Shown here: positions 33,993 to 47,434 of the stretch, in pieces
Numbering within the stretch: the stretch's first letter is position 1
Layout of the letters: every line of letters starts with the position of its first letter
DNA from: Isoetes taiwanensis
Lineage: Eukaryota; Streptophyta; Lycopodiopsida; Isoetales; Isoetaceae
Direction: 5' to 3'
NCBI GenBank assembly: GCA_021234155.1
Contig: JAJEKV010000036.1
Span: 2,470,996-2,534,995 of the forward strand
DNA length: 64,000 nt
Position numbers and translations under genes: made by a program
The notes under the pieces: model-generated
What the model was told of the DNA's origin: nothing
Database searches by the model: none
The model's input: only the letters and a program-made list of their open reading frames with translations

Positions 33993-36900
33993 CAAAAAGG
34001 AAGTTGGAATCCATTTCCCTTTTTGTCAACATTTTTTTTGTCTTATTCTGGACGTGGGCTATGGCGCAGAGGTGTTCTCGAGGTTCTTTGAAGCTTAAGG
34101 CCGCATAAGACCGAATTTTTTGAAGCTTCAGGTTATATTTCTGCGAATCAGAGATTTTTTGAAGCTTTTAAGGCCAGATCTTTGAAGCTTAAGGCATCTG
34201 TTGCCTAAGAATTTGTCGAATTTGAAGCTTAAGTTCAGATTCAATAGTAAACAGGAAAACAGGAGAACACAATTAGTTGTAAACAGGGGCCGTATTTTCG
34301 AAGCTTAGGGCTGGATTTTTGCGAATCAGGGATTTTTTTTTTGAGGCTTAAGGTCGGACATTTGAAGCTTGCGGCCGACTTTTTTTTGAAGATTAAGGGT
34401 CCTTGTTCCTTAAGGCTTCTGTTGCATAAGCATTTGATCAGCCTTTCTTGACATCTCAGCATCTGCGAGAGCCATAGCCATAGCCATCTGAGCATCTGCA
34501 AGAGCCATGCAGAACAAGGGAAACAGGGGAACGTTATTAGCTGTTAGCCGTAAACAAGAAAATGCAATCTGCAAGAACAGGTCAAAAGTGATGTATACGA
34601 AATGTTGAACACCAGCTTCTATTTCAGATGGGAGACGATGCCACATGGCATCACTATATTAAACTTCAAACAAAAATGGTGACCCAACTTCCATTTTTTG
34701 TTTATTCACGAAACAAAATTTTTAACACCTTGAAATTATAAAATAAATCGTCTTGATTTTATAACCCAAAATTTCAAGGTGATTTTGACTTGATTTTCAG
34801 GTTCATCTCATCAAAGTTAACAGAGTTTGACAACACATTTCACAATACAATTTTATTCAACTTGCACAGTTTAGCTGAAAGGTAGGGTCCAAACCACTTG
34901 AACACACGTCCATGGGATAAAACACAGAAAATAAAACTATGAAGGATTTTATTCCAGCCATTTCCTCAAGACAACATGATCTTACTCCACTATTCCTTCA
35001 GCTAGCGACATCTGAAAGAAAAGAAACATTAGAAAGGAATAAAATATAAAAGAACTAACTAATGTTAAAACAAGATTACCTGCATGCAACTCCAGCAGCA
35101 CGAACTCGGTCGAAATAGAAGAAGTTGCAAAGAAAGCTCCACAAAATGCCAAGAATTCTGAAAAATTCCTCCGAGGGCAAAGAACCCTCAAAATATGAAG
35201 AAATGATGGCGCTCTAAGGCGTTAAGCAAGAAACAAGCTGATTTCACCCTAATCTAGCAGAAGAACAATGAAAATCTTCGTCAAAACCTCTGGTAGCATG
35301 CCAGATCGAAGATTACGTAGTCAGAAGGTCAACAATCTCGAAAAAATTCTTTTATATTTACGCCACATAGGCAGACACGTGGACAAAATTTCAAGTGTTA
35401 AAAATTTCGTTGGCGAATCTTGCTGAGCTCAAATAGAAATTTCGGCTTCCAAAAATAAAGAAACATAGGCAGACACGTGGACAAAATTTCAAGTGTTTCG
35501 AAATTTCCATATAAATGAAGAATTGGAACTAGCAAAAGGCATGCGGGCTTGCCATAGAAAATAAAGGCAATGTGAAAAATTAGGGCAAGGTAATTGGATA
35601 CCAAAAGATATTTGAATTGTCTTTTACGTTTTTTTCAAACCATTTGGAAGCTTAATTAGGGCAAAATTGTATTGAAATTTATTCTCCATGATAGAATTAG
35701 CATATCTTGTTTGGATAGTTTAGATGCTGCCCCTGCGTTTAAGGTCCCAGTATTTCCTAGTTTTGGAAGTGCAGGATATGAGGTTGTTGTAGCCATCTTT
35801 TGGTTGTGGTGTAAAGGTTTATGTAATGCCTTTCGATTTCATTTGCCTTTTTCTTGCATTTGGTTTCTTCTACGAGGTCAATGTGGAAGGTTTTTTCGTA
35901 TGGTTTGTGCTTGTCGACATTTTCCATTTTGAGATTTGGTTTTGCTTTGTGCTATTTGTACCTAGCTTATAGGTTTGTTGTTTGTCCTATGTATTTCTTG
36001 TTGTTCTTATTGCACGTTAGGCAATATATCTATATCGTAGGTTTTATTTTACCTGCGCCATTATTAGTTGTGTTAGAGTTGTTTTGACGTGTAAATGTTT
36101 TTGTTTTTTCCTTTTTCTTTAATTGTAGTTTTGGTGTGTTTATAGTAATTAAAATAAGATTTTAGATTGAGATCAAAATTGTATTGTATTATGTTGTAAG
36201 AATTTAACATTTTGAATAGTTTAGCAGATGGAAAATATCAAAGTGAAGTTTGTAAGGCTATTAACTGTGAAGTTTATGTCTCAAGCTAAATGATAAAGCA
36301 GTACGATTTTTAGCCCCTGAATTGGTAGGCACTAAGAAATGAATAGAGGAAAAGAGTTAAAGAAAATTATGAACTGAGTTTGATCTCTCTATCTACACAT
36401 GATAAAGCAGAGATAGACAGTTATTCTTGACAGTTTTTGCCATGATATGAATGACAATTGTTCTTGACAGTTTTTAGCATGGCATGTCATATCAGGTGGG
36501 GTGTCACCAATGTAGCATTTTTTACAGGTTCAAATTCCCCAAGCATAGACATAAGCATTGCAGTTACTTCAACTTTCATGTCTAACTTCAACTTTCACAT
36601 CTAGAACTGGCATTGTTCCAGATTAGCCATATTCGGTAGAGAGAGATGTTCGCGGTGGCCTTGGCCGCTACAATAAATTTCTTGTATATATAATTGAGGT
36701 TTAATGATGGTGACATCTCATTCTCACTAGGTATGCCGATAAAACTCTCCATTTTGAGTATTTTGAGTATGTGTTGGGTGATAGGTAAGCCCATATCTAG
36801 CATCAATGTGGTCCAAGAATGGAGGTTCTTGTATATCTAGCATTAGTGTTGTCCAAGAATAGGGGTTCGTGATGTGATGGAGATGGTAAGAGAAAGAAGC

Positions 36901-37783
36901 ATTAGTCGTTCTTTCAGAGCCATGTGTTGATAATGTGTTAATGGCTCATGTTTTAGTATGTCTTTTGGTCCAGTGCGTCCTGGCATATTCCTACAAATAT
37001 GCCAGATCAACGTCCAGACATATACACCTTAGACCCAAGTATTTAAAAATGCTCCCCATTTCAAATTGGCAGAAAAGTCAGTGAGAATGCCTATCGTTTG
37101 CATTTATATGGAAAATGGACTAATTTGCACCAGTTCTTAACGTTGGAGTACTAAAGCCCTATAAGGGAAGTGAAATTTCTCTTGAGATTTTGCAAAAAAT
37201 AGAACATGCAGAACCGCCTAACATAAGTGGTGGTAAGGAAGTGCTTGAACAAAAAAAGATACTTATCATGAATATAAGGAGACACATATTTCTTCCGTGT
37301 TAAATTCAAATTTCATCCACCTTCTGATGTTATAAAGTATTCTAAGGACTAGCTTAAAGATTACAAGACACTTGTGGATGAATACGAGCAAATTTTGTGA
37401 AAGGAATATGCAAAGTTTGGAAGAATAATAACTTTCTTGTTCTTTTGGATTTTTTTTTTCTTTTAAATAAAAGTTGCAACTAATGAAAATTGTTTGGCCA
37501 TGACTTACTAACAAGAAATATCTAAATATTGATATGTGTTGGTGTTGCCATCTCAAAAGGAATTGAGATGGAAGACCTTTAATTGACTTGGGGCCGTCTC
37601 TACAGGAATTGAGATGAAAGACTTCTAACTGACTTGAGGACATCTTTAAAGGAATTGAGATGAAAAACCTCTAATAGAATTGAGGGGATTCCTAATTGAA
37701 CTACAATGACCATCTTCAAAGAATTAATGAAATAATCTTTCCTCGAGATTGATGGGGACGTTCAATCTCGGAAAGGGAAGGAT

Positions 37784-38331
37784 TGTTACGGACGGCTTTA
37801 TGCCAGCTCGAGGGAGCGGCTCAAGCTCAACAAGGTTTCAAGTGAAATACTTTATATATAGGGGACAACTTATACTGATACCAAACCTTGACCTTGAATT
37901 ATATTTATTAATAATGATATGGCTGATAACACTATTGTGCCTGCTACAATTGATTTAGGATCTTTGACTACGAAACCTTTCCAAAATCATCCTGGTCATT
38001 CAATCTTTGCCTAAAAGGTTTGAATCATCTGTCAAAGGCCGAATACAAATACTATAGATCTATGCTTCGTAGGATATTTCTTACTTGTTAAAGGTTTCTC
38101 TGAATAGGTACCTTTATTCCTCTTATAAAGAGACGAAATTCTCATTCATGCTGGCAAGTTCTTAAGACTTCAGATTCTTGAGTCCAAAGTCTTTGCCCTA
38201 CCTAGTTATCGCCTATTCTTGATTCAAACTTGCATTTATTCAAGATCCTAGTTGAGAAGACAAGATAAGAAACTTTTGTTGGATTTTGGCCCAGTTGGGT
38301 GGTCGAAGATATTAAAGAGTGGATTTGATCA
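37784..38331 (+). repeat. LTR copy in unit 3
   Basis: TGTTACGGACGG to GATTTGATCA, matching the unit 1 LTR. Confidence 0.7.
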
Positions 38332-40311
38332 CTGTAAGGAACCTTAGGACAAAACGAGATATACATTTATACATGTATTTGTATATTATTTTGCTACGTG
38401 TTTTTTGGTTCATGTCTTTTCACATGGACAAAAGGCAGTACTGACCAACTATAGATAATTAGTAAGAACACCATTGCCAAGGAGACAATAGTGTGGGTTT
38501 CGTATGAGAAGGTTCTTAATGTCTTGTCATCATAGTCCTTAACCTTAGGTTCCATACGTACATGAATGCTTCTTAGTTTTAGAGTGTTGAAATAGCAAGA
38601 CTCCGAGTCTCGACACATCAAACAACTCTAGAATTGATCTTTAAAAGATCATGTTCATGTGTGGCCAACATGATGTCAATCCACAAATTCTTATGATTTA
38701 ATAAAACAAAATTTAAATTTCATCCTTAGGTTGTTCAAGAGTAAACAACATCCTTAAGAGGACCTTGCTATCATCTCGTCTAATGTCCTCATATGCGTTG
38801 CAAATTTTTTGCAAAATCATACACTCTTAGACTTAACATATGATCCTTGACCATAACAATTGCCATGGGTCATAATTTCCATTTATATGGACCACTTAAG
38901 TTCACAAAGTATAGAAATATCAAGACACCAAGCCTAGACACATCATTGAGCCCTTGAACTTCGTCGTAAAAGTCCCTCTTGAAACTTGTCTTAATGGAAC
39001 TTTATCATAAAAGTCTCGTTTCGAACTTGTCTTAACGGATTTTAAAAATCCCATAGTGCTCAAAAAACATGCATGCTTGTTTCATTGTCTTAACGGATTT
39101 GAAAAAAAAAATCCCATACTTTTGCTCTTAAAATCCAACGAACTTGTCTTAGTGGATTTAAAAATAAATCCCATAAGTGCTTGTTTCAAGCTAGAATTGA
39201 ACTCTCAAGCTTTGAAAGATAACTCTTAAAATTGCTTTATAGCCAACTTATAGAAGTGTGTATTACTAATTGAAAACCAAATTTTATCTTGGTGTTTTTT
39301 TATTGTTTCTTTTTTCTTACTTTTTTTTGTTTTCTTTTCTTCCTGCCATTCAAGGCACACCTCTTTGCGGCGATGCATTGCAGAGCGCCAAGGTCCTGGC
39401 TAGAGCAGAATTCCGGTATCTCTAAGGACGGCACCTTTGTCTTCCTACCTGGTCTGCCTGCAAGTTTGACGATTGATGGTCTGTTCGTGGATTCTTGGGC
39501 TTCGTATTTACTTGCTTGCTGATTTATTTGCAACAACAGCCATGAGGGATGATGCTTAGAGATCCAGGATCTGAAATGCATCTTCATAAGTTCTTGCTTC
39601 TTTGCCTTGAAATTTATAGATGCCATTGCGGATTCCAGCAACAAAGTCTTCTTGGATTTATTTTTCCCTGCAAATGGAAGTGCTCTTGGGCTGCCACATC
39701 TGAAAATATTTCTTTCTTCCAGTTCTTAATCCATTCAATGATGGATGAATCTTATGTTCATTCTTTTCTGTTAAAAATGGCAGATTCCTCTGCCCTATTA
39801 TTCCTGCACTTATTGTTCTTAAAATATGCCTTTTGTTTCTTTGGTCTCTTGATGATTGATTTTTGTTCTTGCATAAAAGCAAACAAGGGTTACAAGGGAT
39901 ATATCTCAAATAGAGATTCCTTTTTCTTATTTCATGTTTTCATGTGAAAAGATCTTGACAAGCAGCGACACAGATCCTTTGCAGGGGGGCTTAGCAGCCT
40001 TTTACTTTCCCTTTCTTATTTTCTTATTTGCTTATGTCTTGTTTTTCTCTTACCTTGTTTTGAACAATTACTTGTCCTTGCTCTGAAGATTTTTATCTGG
40101 CCTGTTTGAGCAAATGCTTGAAGCAAGATTTTTATCTCCTCCTTAAATCGCCTTCAAGCATGAGAATGCATGGTCGAAGCTTTAAAATTCCTTAACTCTT
40201 AATATGGTTAGATTTTTAATTTGAAGCAACAGACATGTAAAGAAAGTAATCTTCTTGCTGCAAAGTTCTTAGTTTTCTTAATTCACAGAGGTACAACAAG
40301 ATCTTCTTCTT

Positions 40312-40378
40312 GCTCTGATACCGAATGTAATGAACAAGGAACAAGAGAGGTTGCGTCTCTTGTTCCTTGTTCATTACA
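40312..40378 (-). repeat. Palindrome and primer-site motif, unit 3
   Basis: Palindrome at 40326-40378 with perfect arms, as in unit 1; primer-site core to its left on the minus strand. Confidence 0.8.
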
Positions 40379-42246
40379 ATCACTTCTTTTACTTCTTTAT
40401 GTGAATTTGGCGTTATCATCTTTTGTATTAGCTACTAACTACTCCTAAAATTATGGAATTATTAATAGTGCAATAGAAGATCCTGTTGGTATCTTAACAT
40501 TTGCACTTCATCAATGATGAACCTAAGATGGAGTGGAAGATTTTCATATGAAAGAAATTGACGTGTGGAGTGGATGCTTGTAATCGACACCCATGTTGTA
40601 AAAGATATAAAGAATGATTGGAAGGTGTGTTGTTCACATGGAGGCTTGAAAAGCGTCACGTTTGAGACCTCCTGGGGGGGCAAAATTATTTTGACCCTTA
40701 ATGTTTTGATACCTTCGCAGTGTGAGTGTCTGACAGGATCACAAAATCACGCAGTAACTGCATAATCATTGCGTTTGGAGTGCGCCTTAAAGGATTTTTT
40801 GCTGAAATTTTGGACTGGAGGTATCTCGGGTGATTCAGCTCCAAATTTTCAGATCATTTCCATAGTGGTCGAAATGAGGTGAATTAAAGGTTTTGATTGC
40901 TGCAAAGCAAAAACTAGATCAAGCACTTTTGGATTAGATGAGTTGCAATATGGCAGAAAATTGCCCTAAGAATGCGTAGTAATTGACTTACTATGCAGTT
41001 ATGGCAAGTGACTGCGTGGGGCATAACTTTTTGGCTGTGATTCCACCGACAAAAATCATATCATGAAGATATCAGGAATGTTCAAATTATTTTCACCCTC
41101 CTAAGAGAATAGATAAGTAATTCTTAACTTTATAAAAACTAGGGCAATTTATAAAAATGCCCTTGTATTTTATCTGAATTATAAAAGTATCCCTGTATTA
41201 CCATATACTATGAAAATGCCCCTCCCTACTTCGACTTATGTTGGGAATACTCGGCATAGCCACAGGCTTTATGCTCAAGGTTGACAGATCCATCAATTAC
41301 AGCACAGTGAATTTCTCAGCATTTGATAGTGAAGTAATAGGCAAGATATGGTTTATGATGAAGACAAAGGTAATGGTATAAACCCCGCCGACCGCGGAAC
41401 CGACCCATTGAACAGGGGCGAAGGTCGGCCATAGTGATCCCGGAGTTCCGCATGGAAGGGCTCTCGCCAACGTATCAAACCTGAAGTTGGTAGGAAGCCT
41501 CGAAAGATCGAGCACATATGGCTATGCATTGAAAATCATCAACCTATGTCCCTTATATTGTAGTTTTTGTTGATTATAGACTATTGTTAAATCATAAATA
41601 TCCTCCACATATTGAAGATGGCTTGAAGGCTATAAAGTGGGTACGTAAATAGCACGTGAATTTTTGCGTGTGCCTGAAAATTGCTTTTTTTTAGGAGGAC
41701 AAAGCAGACTTGGGGTGCGTAATTTGTATTTGCCTATAGTTTGCATTCAACATCACCAAGTATTTTCGCTGCAAATTTCAATATAAGAAAAATAGTGCAT
41801 ATGTTAAACAATTCAAGAGCTTATGAAATGCTCTCTTTTTGGATGTAACCATAGCCTTAAGTTTTGCGCAGCTATAAGTTCTCTGAGTAAAACATGGAAA
41901 TGTAAAATGGACTCTACCGTGAAGCATCATCTGGGGTTTCTACTGTTGAAGCATCATTTAGAAGGTAGTGTTGCTAAACTAACTTAAGATTGCCAGTTGA
42001 AATGAAGGTAGTGCTACTGAACTAACTTAAGATTGTTGATTGAAATGGATGATTTTAGCAAGGAGCTTCAACAACTTTGCCAAAAAGGCTCCACCCAACT
42101 GTCCAAAAAGATTTGGGCCTAGGGTGCCGCTAATTGTTTTTGGAAGAGGGGCATTTCTATAATTTATGGAAATATATGGTTGTTTTCATACTTTTTTAGA
42201 TGAAGTATTGGGGCATCTTTTATAGATTGCGCTAAATTTTATTGTA

Positions 42247-42394
42247 TTGGGGAATGGAAGGGGGGACTCCCTTTCCGATTTGGAAGAGGGCCCCCGACCG
42301 GCGGTAGCCGGGAGGGGATCCCTTCCAAACCAGAAATCGCCGGTCGGGGAGCCTCATTCCAAACTGGAAAGGGTGAACCCCTTCTATTCCCCAA
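42247..42394. mobile_element. 148-bp foldback element, copy 3
   Basis: Same element and same position within the unit as copies 1 and 2. Confidence 0.75.
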
Positions 42395-44989
42395 CAAAAA
42401 GGAAGTTGGAATCCATTTCTCTTTTTGTCAACATTTTTTTTGTCTTATTCTGGACGTGGGCTATGGCGCAGAGGTGTTCTCGAGGTTCTTTGAAGCTTAA
42501 GACCGCATAAGACCGAATTTTTTGAAGCTTGAGGTTATATTTTGCGCGAATCAGAGATTTTTTGAAGCTTTTAAGGCCAGATCTTTGAAGCTTAAGGCAT
42601 CTCGTTGCCTAAGAATTTGTCAATTTGAAGCTTAAGTTCGCATTCAATAGTAAAATGGAAAAACAGAGAACACAATTAGTTGTAAGCAGGGGCCGTATTT
42701 TCAAGCTTAGGGCTGGATTTTTTGCGGGGGGGATTTTTTTTGAGGCTTAAGGTCTGACATTTGAAGCTTCGCGCGACTTTTTGAAGATTAAGGGTCCTTG
42801 TTCCTTAAGGCTTCATTTGCATAAGCATTTGATCACCTTTCTCGACATCTCAAAGATCTGCGAGCCATAGCCATAGCCATCCGAGCATCCGCAAAGAGCC
42901 ATGCGAGAACAAAGGGAAACAAGGGAACGTTATTAGCCTAGTCAGAAACAAGAAAATGCAATCAAGAAACAGTCAAAAGTGATGTATACCTAAATGTTGA
43001 ACCCCGCTTCTATTTCGGATGGGAGACGATGCCACATGGCATCACTATATTAAACTTCAAACAAAAATGGTGACCCAACTTCCATTTTTTGTTTATTCAC
43101 GAAACAAAATTTTTAACACCTTGAAATTATAAAATAAATCGTCTTGATTTTATAACCCAAAATTTCAAGGTGATTTTGACCTTGATTGACAACACATTTC
43201 ACAATACAATTTTATTCAACTTGCACAGTTTAGCTGAAAGGTAGGGTCCAAACCACTTGAACACACGTCCATGGGATAAAACACAGAAAATAAAACTATG
43301 AAGGATTTTATTCCAGCCATTTCCTCAAGACAACATGATCTTACTCCACTATTCCTTGATTAGCGACATCCGAAAAAGAAAAGAAATATTAGAAAGGAAT
43401 AAAATATAAAAGAACTAACTAATGTTAAAACAAGATTACCTGCATGCAACTCCAGCAGCACGAACTCGGTCGAAATAGAAGAAGTTGCAAAGAAAGCTCC
43501 ACAAAATGCCAAGAATTCTGAAAAATTCCTCCAGAATTCGCAAGAAACCCTCAAAATATGAAGAAATGATGGCGCTCTAAGGCGTTAAGCAAGAAACAAG
43601 CTGATTTCACCCTAATCTAGCAGAAGAACAATGAAAATCTTCGTCAAAACCTCTGGTAGCATGCCAGATCAAAGATTACGTAGGCAGAAGGTCAACAATC
43701 TCGAAAAATTTCTTTGATATTTACGCCACATAGGCAGACACGTGGACAAAATTTCAAGTGTTAAAAATTTCGTTGGCGAATCTTGCTGAGCTCAAATAGA
43801 AATTTCGGCTTCCAAAAATAAAGAAACATAGGCAGACACGTGGACAAAATTTCAAGTGTTTCGAAATTTCCATATAAATGAAGAATTGGAACTAGCAAAA
43901 AGGCATGCCAGAAGCCATAGAAAATAAAGGCACAGGAAAATTAGGGCAAGGTAATTGGATACCAAAAGATATTTGAATTGTCTTTTACGTTTTTTTCAAA
44001 CCATTTGGAAGCTTAATTAGGGCAAAATTGTATAGAAATTTATTCTCCATGATAGAATTAGCATATCTTGTTTGGATAGTTTAGATGCTGCCCCTGCGTT
44101 TAAGGTCCCAGTATTTCCTAGTTTTGGAAGTGCAGGATATGAGGTTGTTGTAGCCATCTTTTGGTTGTGGTGTAAAGGTTTATGTAATGCCTTTCGATTT
44201 CATTTGCCTTTTTCTTGCATTTGGTTTCTTCTACGAGGTCAATGTGGAAGGTTTTTTCGTATGGTTTGTGCTTGTCGACATTTTCCATTTTGAGATTTGG
44301 TTTTGCTTTGTGCTATTTGTACCTAGCTTATAGGTTTGTTGTTTGTCCTATGTATTTCTTGTTGTTCTTATTGCACGTTAGGCAATATATCTATATCGTA
44401 GGTTTTATTTTACCTGCGCCATTATTAGTTGTGTTAGAGTTGTTTTGACGTGTAAATGTTTTTGTTTTTTCCTTTTTCTTTAATTGTAGTTTTGGTGTGT
44501 TTATAGTAATTAAAATAAGATTTTAGATTGAGATCAAAATTGTATTGTATTATGTTGTAAGAATTTAACATTTTGAATAGTTTAGCAGATGGAAAATATC
44601 AAAGTGAAGTTTGTAAGGCTATTAACTGTGAAGTTTATGTCTCAAGCTAAATGGTAAAGCAGTACGATTTTTAGCTAGGCACTAAGAAATGAATAGAGGA
44701 AAAGAGTTAAAGAAAATTATGAACTGAGTTTGATCTCTCTATCTACACATGATAAAGCAGAGATAGATAGTTATTCTTGACAGTTTTTGCCATGATATGA
44801 ATGACAATTGTTCTTGACAGTTTTTAGCATGGCATGTCATATCAGGTGGGGTGTCACCAATGTAGCATTTTTTACAGGTTCAAATTCCCCAAGCATAGAC
44901 ATAAGCATTGCAGTTACTTCAACTTTCATGTCTAACTTCAACTTTCACATCTAGAACTGGCATTGTTCCAGCTTAGCCATATTCGGTAG

Positions 44990-47434
44990 TCTCTTGGAAA
45001 AGGTGTAAGACAAGGATGCCCCCTGACTCCTTATTTATTCATTGTGGTTGCTGAACTCTTAACTAAGGCTATCAAGCATCACCAGAACATTGGTAACATT
45101 ATTGGGCTTAATCTTCCCAATTCTATTGATTCTTTATGTATTCAGCAATATGCTGATAATACCTTCTCTTTTCTGGAAAATGAGCCTACTAACATTGCCT
45201 TCTTTATGGATATCTTGAATCAATTCAGTGCTGCATCAAAGGTGGATTTAAATTTGTCCAAATGTGTCATTATTGGTGATATTGCTGATTCTCATGTGGC
45301 TGGTATTCAAGTTATTAAAACAACTGAAGCCACTAAACTTTTAGGCATGCCTTTGTCTCTTAACACAAATCTTACTGGCCTGTGGTCCCCTATTGTTGAG
45401 GCAATAAGAGCAAAGCTTCATATGTATAGAAACTTTCCGTCTTTGGCTGGTCGAGTTGTCATTGCAAATCAAGTTCTCACCAGCTCTCACATTTACTTCT
45501 CTACAGCTTTAGTAGCTCCTGCTACGGTTTATAAACAAATTGAGAAGATCATAAGAGGCTTCATTTGAAATGGCAATAACTTGGTTAATTGAAATACCAT
45601 CACAAGGAAAAAAAAAAAAAAAGAAGGCGGTCTGGCTTGCAAAAACCTTCATAACAAGCTCAATCTCTTGTTGGCAAGTTCCCCTTTGGATGTGATAAAT
45701 GGATCTGATAGTGTGGCTTCTAAGTTCATTATGTACGGGCTTAAGAAAAGTTCCCCTTTAGGACACCCTACTGTTGCTCATGATCTGCCAAATTCTGCTT
45801 TCTGTGAAGTCTCATTAGCCTCTAATATGTCTCTTTTAATGAGAAATATTCTAAAGACTTGGAATAATATATTCTTGGCTTTTTAATATGACAACTGTAA
45901 TAATTTTCATTCAGCAATGTCTATTTTCTGGTCTCCCTCCTTCAAGGACCATCTCTACTATGTGCTTGCTTTGAAACATCCTCAGATTTATAAGAAGTGG
46001 TATTCTCATGGTATCAAAACATTGGGTGATCTGTGCAATAATGACAGATGGATTACCTGGTCGAATCTTACAATGAAGATTAAGGGATCCAACTCAGACA
46101 AGAAAATCTATAATCATGTCAGAAACAAAGTTGGTAACTTGATCCCTTCTCGAATGCAAGATAATGGTCTGGATTGGAATTTAAACAAGAAATGTTGTTA
46201 TAAGGTAAAGGATATTTATAACTTCTTCAATCACAGCTTAGATCTCCCTAAGTCTTCTACTGTTTGGAATATTGATTCAAATGCCACCAAAACCCTTTTT
46301 CTTAATGTCTGGAATTCTTATGCTTCTAAAAAAATATCCTTCTTTATTTGGCTTATTGCCAATAAAAGCATTCCATGTCTAAAGGTTGTTGCCACTAGAA
46401 ATCCTAATTTGACTGCTAATTGTCCTTTGAATTGTAATAATATAGAAGATTTGGAGCATATTTTCTTTTGTTCAAAGTTGGATCCTCTCTGGTCTTGGTT
46501 CAATAGACAATTTGGTCATTATGATGAATCTTCCATCGTCAGTTTCTTGCAAGGAAATGATACCTACAAAAATACTATTGCTTTCTTAACTCTTTGGAAT
46601 ATTTGGAAGTCGAGAACCAGGTGTTTATATGGTTATAAAAGGTTTTCTTTGACTTGGATTAAACTGCATATTAAAAATGATATTGAGCTTTGTGATACAG
46701 CTCATAGAAAGGTTTATGCTGATAATTATGACAGGTGTTGGGATCAACTTGGTGAATATGTTGGGTATCATAATTTATTTATATCAAGAATTCAATTTAG
46801 AAATACTAACTAAAAATTCATGCATAGGATATATGGAGCTCTGTAGAGGACCTCATACAAACATATACTTTGTTACCACAGATGGCTCTTCACTGAGAAA
46901 TGCGGTTACAACAGGATTATTTTAGATTGATTAGAGACCAGTTATGGACGGCTGAATCTTATACCCTTGGAACCTCTGCCAAATTCACCTCTCGCTTGAA
47001 TCATCTTTTCTTCTCTGATGATCCAAATGACAAGAGAATCTCTACTATCCCCTCCACAAAAATTGACAGCATTGCCTCTCTCTGGATGCAGTAATTTTGT
47101 TTGTGTGTGCAGGTTAATTAGTTCTTTCAGCAATATGTTAGGCATAGGAGGTTGAAGCTTCACATATTTCATGATCAAAGATATCTCTCCAGGCTTTGGA
47201 TCCGACATTTTTTTGCTGTGGTGGCTAGTTATTATTTCCAAGAGAACATCTGAATTTTGATCTTTAATCATTCTTCAAGACCTTTGGATTGAAACTGTTA
47301 TAAAGTTTTGTGGCTGCAATTAGCATGTTACTTTTTTCTTCTTATCTTTGGTAAGCCCATATGAGGACTTAACAAAACTTTGTATGGTTTTCCTTAATTA
47401 ATGAAAAAATCATCTCGTACCTTGAAAAAAAAAA
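44990..47434 (+). mobile_element. 5'-truncated L1-type LINE, plus strand
   Basis: Begins in the middle of the RT (SLGKGVRQGCPLTPYLFIVV), continues with QQYADNTFSFLENEP, where the usual YADD is YADN, then LAGRVVIANQVLTSSHIYF (frame 45044-45568). After a stop and an adenine run at 45608-45622 the connection region and zf-RVT module follow in a long frame (45917-46813) with LNVWNSYASKKISFFIWLIA and LEHIFFCSKLDPLWSWF. The 3' end is a poly(A) run at 47424-47433. It abuts array unit 3 on the left and another LINE on the right. No target duplication is visible. Truncation, the D-to-N change and the stops make it inactive. Confidence 0.88.

Larger units (their letters stand above)
28314..37055 (+). 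repeat. Tandem array unit 2 (8,742 bp)
   Basis: Second direct copy. Its length excess over unit 1 is explained by a replacement: about 145 bp of unit 1 (near 23700-23850) is exchanged for about 505 bp of unrelated sequence at 32057-32562. Otherwise it is near-identical, with many 1-6 base differences. Contents as in unit 1. Confidence 0.92.
37056..44989 (+). repeat. Tandem array unit 3, truncated (7,934 bp)
   Basis: Third direct copy, closer to unit 2 than to unit 1 (for example it shares GAACAATTACTTGTCC). It ends at CATATTCGGTAG, where a LINE starts; the last 416 bp of the unit (36640-37055 in unit 2) are absent. It also has private deletions of about 31 bp (near 43180) and 12 bp (near 44675). 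Confidence 0.92.

Noticed and set aside
46677-47094. Overlapping plus frames after the LINE zf-RVT domain as a separate gene
   Set aside because: They lie between the LINE coding end and its poly(A) and are best seen as the element's C-terminal and 3' untranslated part.
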